Notes: generated by a model from the letters alone, not told the origin. 64,000 nucleotides of DNA from Henricia sp. BOLD:AAB3569 (GCA_037783545.1 JBBELK010000444.1:558001-622000), one strand, 5' to 3'; counted from the stretch's first letter, positions 1-10,881 are shown. A program made the numbers and translations.

Positions 1-134
1 ATACGTTTGCGATGTAGATCTGTTTAAGCAGACAAAATGCGAAGCTTGTCTGGAAATTCCTTCAGCTCCAAAATTGCGATCATACCAGACGCAGTGTTCT
101 CCGAAAGCAGCGTCTGTTTGTGCCAACAATTAGT

Positions 135-144
135 GTGCCGGCAC
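135..144. repeat. 10-bp palindrome GTGCCGGCAC (class-specific alternative GCATGC)
   Basis: Most monomers carry this perfect palindrome after TTAGT. A second class reads TTAGCATGCCGACAC (for example near 2371, 6067 and 7112), which breaks it and creates a 6-bp GCATGC palindrome a few bases upstream. The 21-bp deletion in the 188-bp monomers removes it entirely. Confidence 0.85.
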
Positions 145-179
145 TGAGTTTTAGCTACATTCGACAATAACTCGGTCGG

Positions 180-201
180 TTTGAACTGGAAACAGTTCAA
201 A
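180..201. repeat. Short inverted repeat with GAAA loop (recurs in one monomer class)
   Basis: The arms TTTGAACTG (180-188) and CAGTTCAAA (193-201) are perfect 9-bp complements around the loop GAAA. The element recurs in every monomer of the AACTGG class. In AACAGG and AACGGG classes the stem has one internal mismatch, with no compensating change in the other arm. The right arm is part of the most conserved block. It could act as a dyad protein-binding site or hairpin, but the uncompensated variants argue against strict selection on pairing. Confidence 0.8.
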
Positions 202-624
202 TTTGCAGTATACGTTTGCGATGTATCTACATCGCAAACGTATACTGCAAATTTGAACTGTTTCCAGTTCAAACCGACCGAGTTATTGTCGAATGTAGCT
301 AAAACTCAGTGCCGGCACACTAATTGTTGGCACAAACAGACGCTGCTTTCGGAGAACACTGCGTCTGGTATGATCGCAATTTTGGAGCTGAAGGAATTTT
401 AGCAGAAAACATGCGAAGCTTGTCTGGAAATTCCTTCAGCTCCAAAATTGCGATCATACCAGACGCAGTGTTCTCCGAAAGCGGCGTCTGTTTGTGCCAA
501 CAATTAGTGTGCCGGCACTGAGTTTTAGCTACATTCGACAATAACTCGGTCGGTTTGAACTGGAAACAGTTCAAATTTGCAGTATACGTTTGCGATGTAG
601 ATCTGTTTAAGCAGAAAACATGCG

Positions 625-833
625 AAGCTTGTCTGGAAATTCCTTCAGCTCCAAAATTGCGATCATACCAGACGCAGTGTTCTCCGAAAGCGGCGTCTGT
701 TTGTGCCAACAATTAGTGTGCCGGCACTGAGTTTTAGCTACATTCGACAATAACTCGGCCGGTTTGAACAGGAAACAGTTCAAATTTGCAGTATACGTTT
801 GCGATGTAGTTCTGTTTAAGCAGAAAACATGCG
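625..833 (+). repeat. Representative full-length 209-bp monomer (HindIII to HindIII)
   Basis: This copy serves as a reference monomer. In order it holds: the HindIII site; a nearly invariant stretch ending TTCCTTCAGCTC; a variable CCAAAATTGCG/CCAAACTTCCG site; the 17-bp segment that short monomers lack; a variable GCGGCG/GCGGGG/GCAGCG/GCAGGG/GCGTGG/GCGGTG site; the GTGCCGGCAC palindrome (or its CATGCCGACAC variant); a GCTACATTCG/GTTACATTTG pair; CTCGGTCGG/CTCGGCCGG/CTCGTTCGG/CTCGTTCTG; AACTGG/AACAGG/AACGGG; a nearly invariant 30-bp block beginning GAAACAGTTC and ending ATACGTTTG; GCGATGTA/GCGTTGTA/GTGATGTA; GATCTG or TTCTG; TTTAAG or TTGAAG; and a short A-rich tract before the next HindIII site. 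Variants at these sites are linked, so they define monomer classes. The start point on the circle of the repeat is arbitrary. Confidence 0.95.
669..699. repeat. Interrupted inverted repeat CAGACGC / GCGTCTG
   Basis: Seven-base arms at 669-675 and 693-699 flank a 17-base loop. It is perfect only in monomers with GCGTCTG on the right. GGGTCTG, TGGTCTG and TGTCTG classes break it, and the 17-bp deletion of the short monomers removes the left arm and most of the loop. No function is evident. Confidence 0.65.
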
Positions 834-1669
834 AAGCTTGTCTGGAAATTCCTTCAGCTCCAAAATTGCGATCATACCAGACGCAGTGTTCTCCGAAAGC
901 GGGGTCTGTTTGTGCCAACAATTAGTGTGCCGGCACTGAGTTTTAGCTACATTCGACAATAACTCGTTCTGTTTGAACTGGAAACAGTTCAAATTTGCAG
1001 TATACGTTTGCGATGTAGATCTGTTTAAGCAGACAAAATGCGAAGCTTGTCTGGAAATTCCTTCAGCTCCAAACTTTCGATCATACCAGACGCAGTGTTC
1101 TCCGAAAGCGGGGTCTGTTTGTGCCAACAATTAGTGTGCCGGCACTGAGTTTTAGCTACATTCGACAATAACTCGGCCGGTTTGAACAGGAAACAGTTCA
1201 AATTTGCAGTATACGTTTGCGATGTAGTTCTGTTGAAGCAGAAAAAATGCGAAGCTTGTCTGGAAATTCCTTCAGCTCCAAAATTGCGATCATACCAGAC
1301 GCAGTGTTCTCCGAAAGCGGGGTCTGTTTGTGCCAACAATTAGTGTGCCGGCACTGAGTTTTAGTTACATTTGACAATAACTCGGTCGGTTTGAACGGGA
1401 AACAGTTCAAATTTGCAGTATACGTTTGCGATGTAGTTCTGTTTAAGCAGAACAAATGCGAAGCTTGTCTGGAAATTCCTTCAGCTCCAAAATTTCGATC
1501 ATACCAGACGCAGTGTTCTCCGAAAGCGGTGTCTGTTTGTGCCAACAATTAGTGTGCCGGCACTGAGTTTTAGCTACATTCGACAATAACTCGGTCGGTT
1601 TGAACAGGAAACAGTTCAAATTTGCAGTATACGTTTGCGATGTAGTTCTGTTTAAGCAGAAAAAATGCG

Positions 1670-1861
1670 AAGCTTGTCTGGAAATTCCTTCAGCTCCAAA
1701 ATTGCGATCATACGAAAGCGGGGTCTGTTTGTACCAACAATTAGTGTGCCGGCACTGAGTTTTAGCTACATTCGACAATAACTCGTTCGGTTTGAACTGG
1801 AAACAGTTCAAATTTGCAGTATACGTTTGCGATGTAGATCTGTTTAAGCAGACAAAATGCG
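1670..1861 (+). repeat. Representative 192-bp short monomer (17-bp internal deletion)
   Basis: This monomer reads CATACGAAAGC where full-length copies carry 17 more bases (CAGACGCAGTGTTCTCC) between CATAC and GAAAGC. It almost always also carries GTACC instead of GTGCC shortly downstream. HindIII spacing is 1670 to 1862, which is 192 bp. I counted about 53 copies, with the deletion junction near 1711, 2741, 2933, 4380, 5408, 8108, 8300, 9330, 11359, 14224, 15252, 15444, 16891, 17920, 19574, 20603, 23304, 23496, 24523, 25342, 25534, 26562, 27590, 28618, 31319, 31511, 32539, 33358, 33550, 34578, 36859, 39142, 42052, 43080, 43272, 45137, 45329, 47611, 47803, 48831, 49023, 49215, 50243, 53151, 53343, 55208, 56844, 57036, 57228, 59310, 60938, 61130 and 61320. 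The shared breakpoint indicates one deletion spread by HOR amplification. Confidence 0.95.
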
Positions 1862-3500
1862 AAGCTTGTCTGGAAATTCCTTCAGCTCCAAACTTCCGAT
1901 CATACCAGACACAGTGTTCTCCGAAAGCAGCGTCTGTTTGTGCCAACAATTAGTGTGCCGGCACTGAGTTTTAGTTACATTTGACAATAACTCGGTCGGT
2001 TTGAACTGGAAACAGTTCAAATTTGCAGTATACGTTTGCGATGTAGATCTGTTGAAGCAGAAAACATGCGAAGCTTGTCTGGAAATTCCTTCAGCTCCAA
2101 AATTGCGATCATACCAGACGCAGTGTTCTCCGAAAGCGGCGTCTGTTTGTGCCAACAATTAGTGTGCCGGCACTGAGTTTTAGCTACATTCGACAATAAC
2201 TCGGTCGGTTTGAACAGGAAACAGTTCAAATTTGCAGTATACGTTTGCGTTGTAGATCTGTTTAAGCAGAAAACATGCGAAGCTTGTCTGGAAATTCCTT
2301 CAGCTCGAAAATTGCGATCATACCAGACGCAGTGTTCTGCGAAAGCGTGGTCTGTTTGTGCCAACAATTAGCATGCCGACACTGAGTTTTAGCTACATTC
2401 GACAATAACTCGTTCGGTTTGAACTGGAAACAGTTCAAATTTGCAGTATACGTTTGCGATGTAGATCTGTTTAAGCAGACAAAATGCGAAGCTTGTCTGG
2501 AAATTCCTTCAGCTCCAAACTTCCGATCATACCAGACGCAGTGTTCTCCGAAAGCAGCGTCTGTTTGTGCCAACAATTAGTGTGCCGGCACTGAGTTTTA
2601 GTTACATTTGACAATAACTCGGTCGGTTTGAACGGGAAACAGTTCAAATTTGCAGTATACGTTTGCGATGTAGTTCTGTTTAAGCAGAAAAAAATGCGAA
2701 GCTTGTCTGGAAATTCCTTCAGCTCCAAAATTGCGATCATACGAAAGCGGGGTCTGTTTGTACCAACAATTAGTGTGCCGGCACTGAGTTTTAGTTACAT
2801 TTGACAATAACTCGGTCGGTTTGAACGGGAAACAGTTCAAATTTGCAGTATACGTTTGCGATGTAGTTCTGTTTAAGCAGAAAAAATGCGAAGCTTGTCT
2901 GGAAATTCCTTCAGCTCCAAAATTGCGATCATACGAAAGCGGGGTCTGTTTGTACCAACAATTAGTGTGCCGGCACTGAGTTTTAGCTACATTCGACAAT
3001 AACTCGGTCGGTTTGAACTGGAAACAGTTCAAATTTGCAGTATACGTTTGCGATGTAGATCTGTTTAAGCAGAAAACATGCGAAGCTTGTCTGGAAATTC
3101 CTTCAGCTCCAAAATTGCGATCATACCAGACGCAGTGTTCTCCGAAAGCAGGGTCTGTTTGTGCCAACAATTAGTGTGCCGGCACTGAGTTTTAGCTACA
3201 TTCGACAATAACTCGGTCGGTTTGAACAGGAAACAGTTCAAATTTGCAGTATACGTTTGCGTTGTAGATCTGTTTAAGCAGAAAACATGCGAAGCTTGTC
3301 TGGAAATTCCTTCAGCTCCAAAATTGCGATCATACCAGACGCAGTGTTCTCCGAAAGCGGCGTCTGTTTGTGCCAACAATTAGTGTGCCGGCACTGAGTT
3401 TTAGCTACATTCGACAATAACTCGGTCGGTTTGAACTGGAAACAGTTCAAATTTGCAGTATACGTTTGCGATGTAGATCTGTTTAAGCAGAAAACATGCG

Positions 3501-6184
3501 AAGCTTGTCTGGAAATTCCTTCAGCTCCAAAATTGCGATCATACCAGACGCAGTGTTCTCCGAAAGCGGCGTCTGTTTGTGCCAACAATTAGTGTGCCGG
3601 CACTGAGTTTTAGCTACATTCGACAATAACTCGGCCGGTTTGAACAGGAAACAGTTCAAATTTGCAGTATACGTTTGCGATGTAGTTCTGTTTAAGCAGA
3701 AAACATGCGAAGCTTGTCTGGAAATTCCTTCAGCTCCAAAATTGCGATCATACCAGACGCAGTGTTCTCCGAAAGCGGGGTCTGTTTGTGCCAACAATTA
3801 GTGTGCCGGCACTGAGTTTTAGCTACATTCGACAATAACTCGTTCTGTTTGAACTGGAAACAGTTCAAATTTGCAGTATACGTTTGCGATGTAGATCTGT
3901 TTAAGCAGACAAAATGCGAAGCTTGTCTGGAAATTCCTTCAGCTCCAAACTTTCGATCATACCAGACGCAGTGTTCTCCGAAAGCGGGGTCTGTTTGTGC
4001 CAACAATTAGTGTGCCGGCACTGAGTTTTAGCTACATTCGACAATAACTCGGCCGGTTTGAACAGGAAACAGTTCAAATTTGCAGTATACGTTTGCGATG
4101 TAGTTCTGTTTAAGCAGAAAAAATGCGAAGCTTGTCTGGAAATTCCTTCAGCTCCAAAATTGCGATCATACCAGACGCAGTGTTCTCCGAAAGCGGTGTC
4201 TGTTTGTGCCAACAATTAGTGTGCCGGCACTGAGTTTTAGCTACATTCGACAATAACTCGGTCGGTTTGAACAGGAAACAGTTCAAATTTGCAGTATACG
4301 TTTGCGATGTAGTTCTGTTTAAGCAGAAAAAATGCGAAGCTTGTCTGGAAATTCCTTCAGCTCCAAAATTGCGATCATACGAAAGCGGGGTCTGTTTGTA
4401 CCAACAATTAGTGTGCCGGCACTGAGTTTTAGCTACATTCGACAATAACTCGTTCGGTTTGAACTGGAAACAGTTCAAATTTGCAGTATACGTTTGCGAT
4501 GTAGATCTGTTTAAGCAGACAAAATGCGAAGCTTGTCTGGAAATTCCTTCAGCTCCAAACTTCCGATCATACCAGACACAGTGTTCTCCGAAAGCAGCGT
4601 CTGTTTGTGCCAACAATTAGTGTGCCGGCACTGAGTTTTAGTTACATTTGACAATAACTCGGTCGGTTTGAACTGGAAACAGTTCAAATTTGCAGTATAC
4701 GTTTGCGATGTAGATCTGTTGAAGCAGAAAACATGCGAAGCTTGTCTGGAAATTCCTTCAGCTCCAAAATTGCGATCATACCAGACGCAGTGTTCTCCGA
4801 AAGCGGCGTCTGTTTGTGCCAACAATTAGTGTGCCGGCACTGAGTTTTAGCTACATTCGACAATAACTCGGTCGGTTTGAACAGGAAACAGTTCAAATTT
4901 GCAGTATACGTTTGCGTTGTAGATCTGTTTAAGCAGAAAACATGCGAAGCTTGTCTGGAAATTCCTTCAGCTCGAAAATTGCGATCATACCAGACGCAGT
5001 GTTCTGCGAAAGCGTGGTCTGTTTGTGCCAACAATTAGCATGCCGACACTGAGTTTTAGCTACATTCGACAATAACTCGTTCGGTTTGAACTGGAAACAG
5101 TTCAAATTTGCAGTATACGTTTGCGATGTAGATCTGTTTAAGCAGACAAAATGCGAAGCTTGTCTGGAAATTCCTTCAGCTCCAAACTTCCGATCATACC
5201 AGACGCAGTGTTCTCCGAAAGCAGCGTCTGTTTGTGCCAACAATTAGTGTGCCGGCACTGAGTTTTAGTTACATTTGACAATAACTCGGTCGGTTTGAAC
5301 GGGAAACAGTTCAAATTTGCAGTATACGTTTGCGATGTAGTTCTGTTTAAGCAGAAAAAAATGCGAAGCTTGTCTGGAAATTCCTTCAGCTCCAAAATTG
5401 CGATCATACGAAAGCGGGGTCTGTTTGTACCAACAATTAGTGTGCCGGCACTGAGTTTTAGTTACATTTGACAATAACTCGGTCGGTTTGAACGGGAAAC
5501 AGTTCAAATTTGCAGTATACGTTTGCGATGTAGTTCTGTTTAAGCAGAAAAAATGCGAAGCTTGTCTGGAAATTCCTTCAGCTCCAAAATTGCGATCATA
5601 CCAGACGCAGTGTTCTCCGAAAGCAGGGTCTGTTTGTGCCAACAATTAGTGTGCCGGCACTGAGTTTTAGCTACATTCGACAATAACTCGGTCGGTTTGA
5701 ACAGGAAACAGTTCAAATTTGCAGTATACGTTTGCGTTGTAGATCTGTTTAAGCAGAAAACATGCGAAGCTTGTCTGGAAATTCCTTCAGCTCCAAAATT
5801 GCGATCATACCAGACGCAGTGTTCTCCGAAAGCGGCGTCTGTTTGTGCCAACAATTAGTGTGCCGGCACTGAATTTTAGCTACATTCGACAATAACTCGG
5901 TCGGTTTGAACAGGAAACAGTTCAAATTTGCAGTATACGTTTGCGTTGTAGATCTGTTTAAGCAGAAAACATGCGAAGCTTGTCTGGAAATTCCTTCAGC
6001 TCCAAAATTGCGATCATACCAGACGCAGTGTTCTGCGAAAGCGTGGTCTGTTTGTGCCAACAATTAGCATGCCGACACTGAGTTTTAGCTACATTCGACA
6101 ATAACTCGTTCGGTTTGAACTGGAAACAGTTCAAATTTGCAGTATACGTTTGCGATGTAGATCTGTTTAAGCAGACAAAATGCG
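3501..6184 (+). repeat. HOR unit, 13-mer (2,684 bp), family A copy 2
   Basis: This unit has the same opening monomers as the preceding one but 13 units: 13 x 209 - 2 x 17 + 1. It ends where the following sequence switches to the 6.2-kb HOR phase. Its downstream neighbourhood is shared with 18.6-24.8 kb at a constant offset of 15,195 bp, changing to 15,194 after an A-tract indel near 7851. Confidence 0.85.
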
Positions 6185-9100
6185 AAGCTTGTCTGGAAAT
6201 TCCTTCAGCTCCAAAATTGCGATCATACCAGACGCAGTGTTCTCCGAAAGCAGCGTCTGTTTGTGCCAACAATTAGTGTGCCGGCACTGAGTTTTAGTTA
6301 CATTTGACAATAACTCGGTCGGTTTGAACGGGAAACAGTTCAAATTTGCAGTATACGTTTGTGATGTAGTTCTGTTTAAGCAGAAAACATGCGAAGCTTG
6401 TCTGGAAATTCCTTCAGCTCCAAAATTGCGATCATACCAGACGCAGTGTTCTGCGAAAGCGTGGTCTGTTTGTGCCAACAATTAGCATGCCGACACTGAG
6501 TTTTAGCTACATTCGACAATAACTCGTTCGGTTTGAACTGGAAACAGTTCAAATTTGCAGTATACGTTTGCGATGTAGATCTGTTTAAGCAGACAAAATG
6601 CGAAGCTTGTCTGGAAATTCCTTCAGCTCCAAACTTCCGATCATACCAGACACAGTGTTCTCCGAAAGCAGCGTCTGTTTGTGCCAACAATTAGTGTGCC
6701 GGCACTGAGTTTTAGCTACATTCGACAATAACTCGGTCGGTTTGAACAGGAAACAGTTCAAATTTGCAGTATACGTTTGCGTTGTAGATCTGTTGAAGCA
6801 GAAAACATGCGAAGCTTGTCTGGAAATTCCTTCAGCTCCAAAATTGCGATTATACCAGACGCAGTGTTCTCCGAAAGCGGCGTCTGTTTGTGCCAACAAT
6901 TAGTGTGCCGGCACTGAGTTTTAGCTACATTCGACAATAACTCGGTCGGTTTGAACAGGAAACAGTTCAAATTTGCAGTATACGTTTGCGTTGTAGATCT
7001 GTTTAAGCAGAAAACATGCGAAGCTTGTCTGGAAATTCCTTCAGCTCCAAAATTGCGATCATACCAGACGCAGTGTTCTGCGAAAGCGTGGTCTGTTTGT
7101 GCCAACAATTAGCATGCCGACACTGAGTTTTAGCTACATTCGACAATAACTCGTTCGGTTTGAACTGGAAACAGTTCAAATTTGCAGTATACGTTTGCGA
7201 TGTAGATCTGTTTAAGCAGACAAAATGCGAAGCTTGTCTGGAAATTCCTTCAGCTCCAAACTTCCGATCATACCAGACACAGTGTTCTCCGAAAGCAGCG
7301 TCTGTTTGTGCCAACAATTAGCATGCCGACACTGAGTTTTGGCTACATTCGACAATAACTCGGCCGGTTTGAACAGGAAACAGTTCAAATTTGCAGTATA
7401 CGTTTGCGATGTAGTTCTGTTTAAGCAGAAAACATGCGAAGCTTGTCTGGAAATTCCTTCAGCTCCAAAATTGCGATCATACCAGACGCAGTGTTCTCCG
7501 AAAGCGGGGTCTGTTTGTGCCAACAATTAGTGTGCCGGCACTGAGTTTTAGCTACATTCGACAATAACTCGTTCTGTTTGAACTGGAAACAGTTCAAATT
7601 TGCAGTATACGTTTGCGATGTAGATCTGTTTAAGCAGACAAAATGCGAAGCTTGTCTGGAAATTCCTTCAGCTCCAAACTTTCGATCATACCAGACGCAG
7701 TGTTCTCCGAAAGCGGGGTCTGTTTGTGCCAACAATTAGTGTGCCGGCACTGAGTTTTAGCTACATTCGACAATAACTCGGCCGGTTTGAACAGGAAACA
7801 GTTCAAATTTGCAGTATACGTTTGCGATGTAGTTCTGTTTAAGCAGAAAAAAATGCGAAGCTTGTCTGGAAATTCCTTCAGCTCCAAAATTGCGATCATA
7901 CCAGACGCAGTGTTCTCCGAAAGCGGGGTCTGTTTGTGCCAACAATTAGTGTGCCGGCACTGAGTTTTAGCTACATTCGACAATAACTCGGCCGGTTTGA
8001 ACAGGAAACAGTTCAAATTTGCAGTATACGTTTGCGATGTAGTTCTGTTTAAGCAGAAAACATGCGAAGCTTGTCTGGAAATTCCTTCAGCTCCAAAATT
8101 GCGATCATACGAAAGCGGGGTCTGTTTGTACCAACAATTAGTGTGCCGGCACTGAGTTTTAGTTACATTTGACAATAACTCGGTCGGTTTGAACGGGAAA
8201 CAGTTCAAATTTGCAGTATACGTTTGCGATGTAGTTCTGTTTAAGCAGAAAAAATGCGAAGCTTGTCTGGAAATTCCTTCAGCTCCAAAATTGCGATCAT
8301 ACGAAAGCGGGGTCTGTTTGTACCAACAATTGGTGTGCCGGCACTGAGTTTTAGCTACATTCGACAATAACTCGGTCGGTTTGAACTGGAAACAGTTCAA
8401 ATTTGCAGTATACGTTTGCGATGTAGATCTGTTTAAGCAGAAAACATGCGAAGCTTGTCTGGAAATTCCTTCAGCTCCAAAATTGCGATCATACCAGACG
8501 CAGTGTTCTCCGAAAGCAGGGTCTGTTTGTGCCAACAATTAGTGTGCCGGCACTGAGTTTTAGCTACATTCGACAATAACTCGGTCGGTTTGAACAGGAA
8601 ACAGTTCAAATTTGCAGTATACGTTTGCGTTGTAGATCTGTTTAAGCAGAAAACATGCGAAGCTTGTCCGGAAATTCCTTCAGCTCCAAAATTGCGATCA
8701 TACCAGACGCAGTGTTCTCCGAAAGCGGCGTCTGTTTGTGCCAACAATTAGTGTGCCGGCACTGAATTTTAGCTACATTCGACAATAACTCGGTCGGTTT
8801 GAACAGGAAACAGTTCAAATTTGCAGTATACGTTTGCGTTGTAGATCTGTTTAAGCAGAAAACATGCGAAGCTTGTCTGGAAATTCCTTCAGCTCCAAAA
8901 TTGCGATCATACCAGACGCAGTGTTCTGCGAAAGCGTGGTCTGTTTGTGCCAACAATTAGCATGCCGACACTGAGTTTTAGCTACATTCGACAATAACTC
9001 GTTCGGTTTGAACTGGAAACAGTTCAAATTTGCAGTATACGTTTGCGATGTAGATCTGTTTAAGCAGACAAAATGCGAAGCTTGTCTGGAAATTCCTTCA

Positions 9101-9189
9101 GCTCCAAACTTCCGATCATACCAGACGCAGTGTTCTCCGAAAGCAGCGTCTGTTTGTGCCAACAATTAGTGTGCCGGCACTGAGTTTTA
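6185..9189 (+). repeat. HOR segment B (linker between family A and the palindrome-bearing pair)
   Basis: This segment includes monomers of the GTGATGTA, CATGCCGACAC and GGCCGG classes, a one-base variant TTTTGGCTAC near 7339, and two adjacent short monomers near 8108 and 8300. It is repeated with few differences from 21,380 (offset 15,195, then 15,194) and in part near 29.4, 46.1 and 62.3 kb. Confidence 0.8.
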
Positions 9190-9280
9190 GTTACATTTGA
9201 CAATAACTCGGTCGGTTTGAACGGGAAACAGTTCAAATTTGCAGTATACGTTTGTGATGTAGTTCTGTTTAAGCAGAAAA

Positions 9281-9286
9281 AAGGCC
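9281..9286 (+). other. AAGGCC junction variant before HindIII (marks one HOR lineage)
   Basis: Most monomers read AATGCG before AAGCTT. This one reads AAGGCC. The same state occurs near 11313, 24476, 26515, 32490, 34529, 48781 and 50194. AAGGCG occurs at 36810 and 39093, and plain AATGCG in the equivalent monomers at 54322, 55157, 58414 and 59250. All of these monomers share the upstream GTGATGTA variant, so they occupy the same HOR position. Confidence 0.85.
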
Positions 9287-10535
9287 AAGCTTGTCTGGAA
9301 ATTCCTTCAGCTCCAAAATTGCGATCATACGAAAGCGGGGTCTGTTTGTACCAACAATTAGTGTGCCGGCACTGAGTTTTAGTTACATTTGACAATAACT
9401 CGGTCGGTTTGAACTGGAAACAGTTCAAATTTGCAGTAAACGTCTGCGATGTAGATCTGTTGAAGCAGAAAACATGCGAAGCTTGTCTGGAAATTCCTTC
9501 AGCTCCAAAATTGCGATCATACCAGATGCAGTGTTCTCCGAAAGCGGGGTCTGTTTGTGCCAACAATTAGTGTGCCGGCACTGAGTTTTAGCTACATTCG
9601 ACAATAACTCGGCCGGTTTGAACAGGAAACAGTTCAAATTTGCAGTATACGTTTGCGATGTAGTTCTGTTTAAGCAGAAAACATGCGAAGCTTGTCTGGA
9701 AATTCCTTCAGCTCCAAAATTGCGATCATACCAGACGCAGTGTTCTCCGAAAGCGGGGTCTGTTTGTGCCAACAATTAGTGTGCCGGCACTGAGTTTTAG
9801 CTACATTCGACAATAACTCGTTCTGTTTGAACTGGAAACAGTTCAAATTTGCAGTATACGTTTGCGATGTAGATCTGTTTAAGCAGACAAAATGCGAAGC
9901 TTGTCTGGAAATTCCTTCAGCTCCAAACTTTCGATCATACCAGACGCAGTGTTCTCCGAAAGCGGGGTCTGTTTGTGCCAACAATTAGTGTGCCGGCACT
10001 GAGTTTTAGCTACATTCGACAATAACTCGGCCGGTTTGAACAGGAAACAGTTCAAATTTGCAGTATACGTTTGCGATGTAGTTCTGTTGAAGCAGAAAAA
10101 ATGCGAAGCTTGTCTGGAAATTCCTTCAGCTCCAAAATTGCGATCATACCAGACGCAGTGTTCTCCGAAAGCGGGGTCTGTTTGTGCCAACAATTAGTGT
10201 GCCGGCACTGAGTTTTAGTTACATTTGACAATAACTCGGTCGGTTTGAACGGGAAACAGTTCAAATTTGCAGTATACGTTTGCGATGTAGTTCTGTTTAA
10301 GCAGAACAAATGCGAAGCTTGTCTGGAAATTCCTTCAGCTCCAAAATTTCGATCATACCAGACGCAGTGTTCTGCGAAAGCGTGGTCTGTTTGTGCCAAC
10401 AATTAGCATGCCGACACTGAGTTTTAGCTACATTCGACAATAACTCGTTCGGTTTGAACTGGAAACAGTTCAAATTTGCAGTATACGTTTGCGATGTAGA
10501 TCTGTTTAAGCAGACAAAATGCGAAGCTTGTCTGG

Positions 10536-10881
10536 AAATTCCTTCAGCTCCAAAATTGCGATCATACCAGACGCAGTGTTCTCCGAAAGCAGCGTCTGTT
10601 TGTGCCAACAATTAGTGTGCCGGCACTGAGTTTTAGCTACATTCGACAATAACTCGGTCGGTTTGAACTGGAAACAGTTCAAATTTGCAGTATACGTTTG
10701 CGATGTATCTACATCGCAAACGTATACTGCAAATTTGAACTGTTTCCAGTTCAAACCGACCGAGTTATTGTCGAATGTAGCTAAAACTCAGTGCCGGCAC
10801 ACTAATTGTTGGCACAAACAGACGCTGCTTTCGGAGAACACTGCGTCTGGTATGATCGCAATTTTGGAGCTGAAGGAATTT
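10536..10881. repeat. Perfect palindrome, 172-bp arms (copy 2)
   Basis: This is the same structure as the palindrome at 54-399, shifted by 10,482 bp, with spacer TC at 10708-10709 and the same right junction (GGAATTTTAGCAG). It lies near the right end of the first 2,029-bp unit. Identical breakpoints show it was copied, not formed again. Confidence 0.95.

Larger units (their letters stand above)
54..399. repeat. Perfect palindrome, 172-bp arms with 2-bp spacer (copy 1)
   Basis: The left arm 54-225 is a normal monomer in direct orientation. The right arm 228-399 is its exact reverse complement, and only TC (226-227) lies between them. I compared the arms base by base through the variable sites and saw no mismatch, including the class-specific GCAGCG site. 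Pairing stops at 53/400. The right arm then joins AGCAGAAAAC of a normal direct monomer through one extra T. Compared with the uninterrupted equivalent (near 40.55-40.75 kb), the 10 bases GATCTGTTTA are replaced by 175 bases, so HindIII sites 42 and 416 are 374 bp apart. A fold-back or template-switch origin is inferred. The extruded form would be a long cruciform or hairpin. Confidence 0.95.
625..3500 (+). repeat. HOR unit, 14-mer (2,876 bp), family A copy 1
   Basis: The unit starts with the GGCCGG/AACAGG/TTCTG monomer, followed by the CTCGTTCTG monomer. The order of monomer classes recurs from 3501. Its length equals 14 x 209 - 3 x 17 + 1, matching three short monomers (junctions 1711, 2741, 2933) and one extra A in the A-tract near 2692. 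It has one monomer (TTGAAG type, near 1230-1440) that the 2,684-bp version lacks. Confidence 0.85.

Noticed and set aside
51-60. Rel/NF-kB-like or heat-shock-like site in GGAAATTCC
   Set aside because: It is a short partial match in every monomer with no accompanying promoter or gene; chance resemblance is the simplest reading.
150-175. CENP-B box
   Set aside because: The closest stretch (ATTCGACAATAACTCGG) matches the TTCG start of the box but not the required A and CGGG core positions. No better match was found on either strand.
201-213. Octamer-like ATTTGCAG or TATA-like GTATAC promoter element
   Set aside because: Neither is a full consensus match, and nothing transcribable lies downstream other than the satellite itself.
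226-403. Inverted transposon or miniature inverted-repeat element
   Set aside because: The inverted segment is entirely monomer sequence, has no terminal repeats or target-site duplication of its own, and its ends fit a fold-back copy of the adjacent monomer.
7630-8538. Long minus-strand reading frame (302 codons) and about 270 shorter ones of 104, 116, 168 and 232 codons
   Set aside because: They are products of the repeat. Frames across 209-bp monomers close after about 1.5 units because 209 is not a multiple of 3. They run longer only through 192-bp monomers, which are. The MLAQTD and MNWKQF frames begin at TTG, not ATG. The translations have no domain I recognise and change frame from unit to unit.
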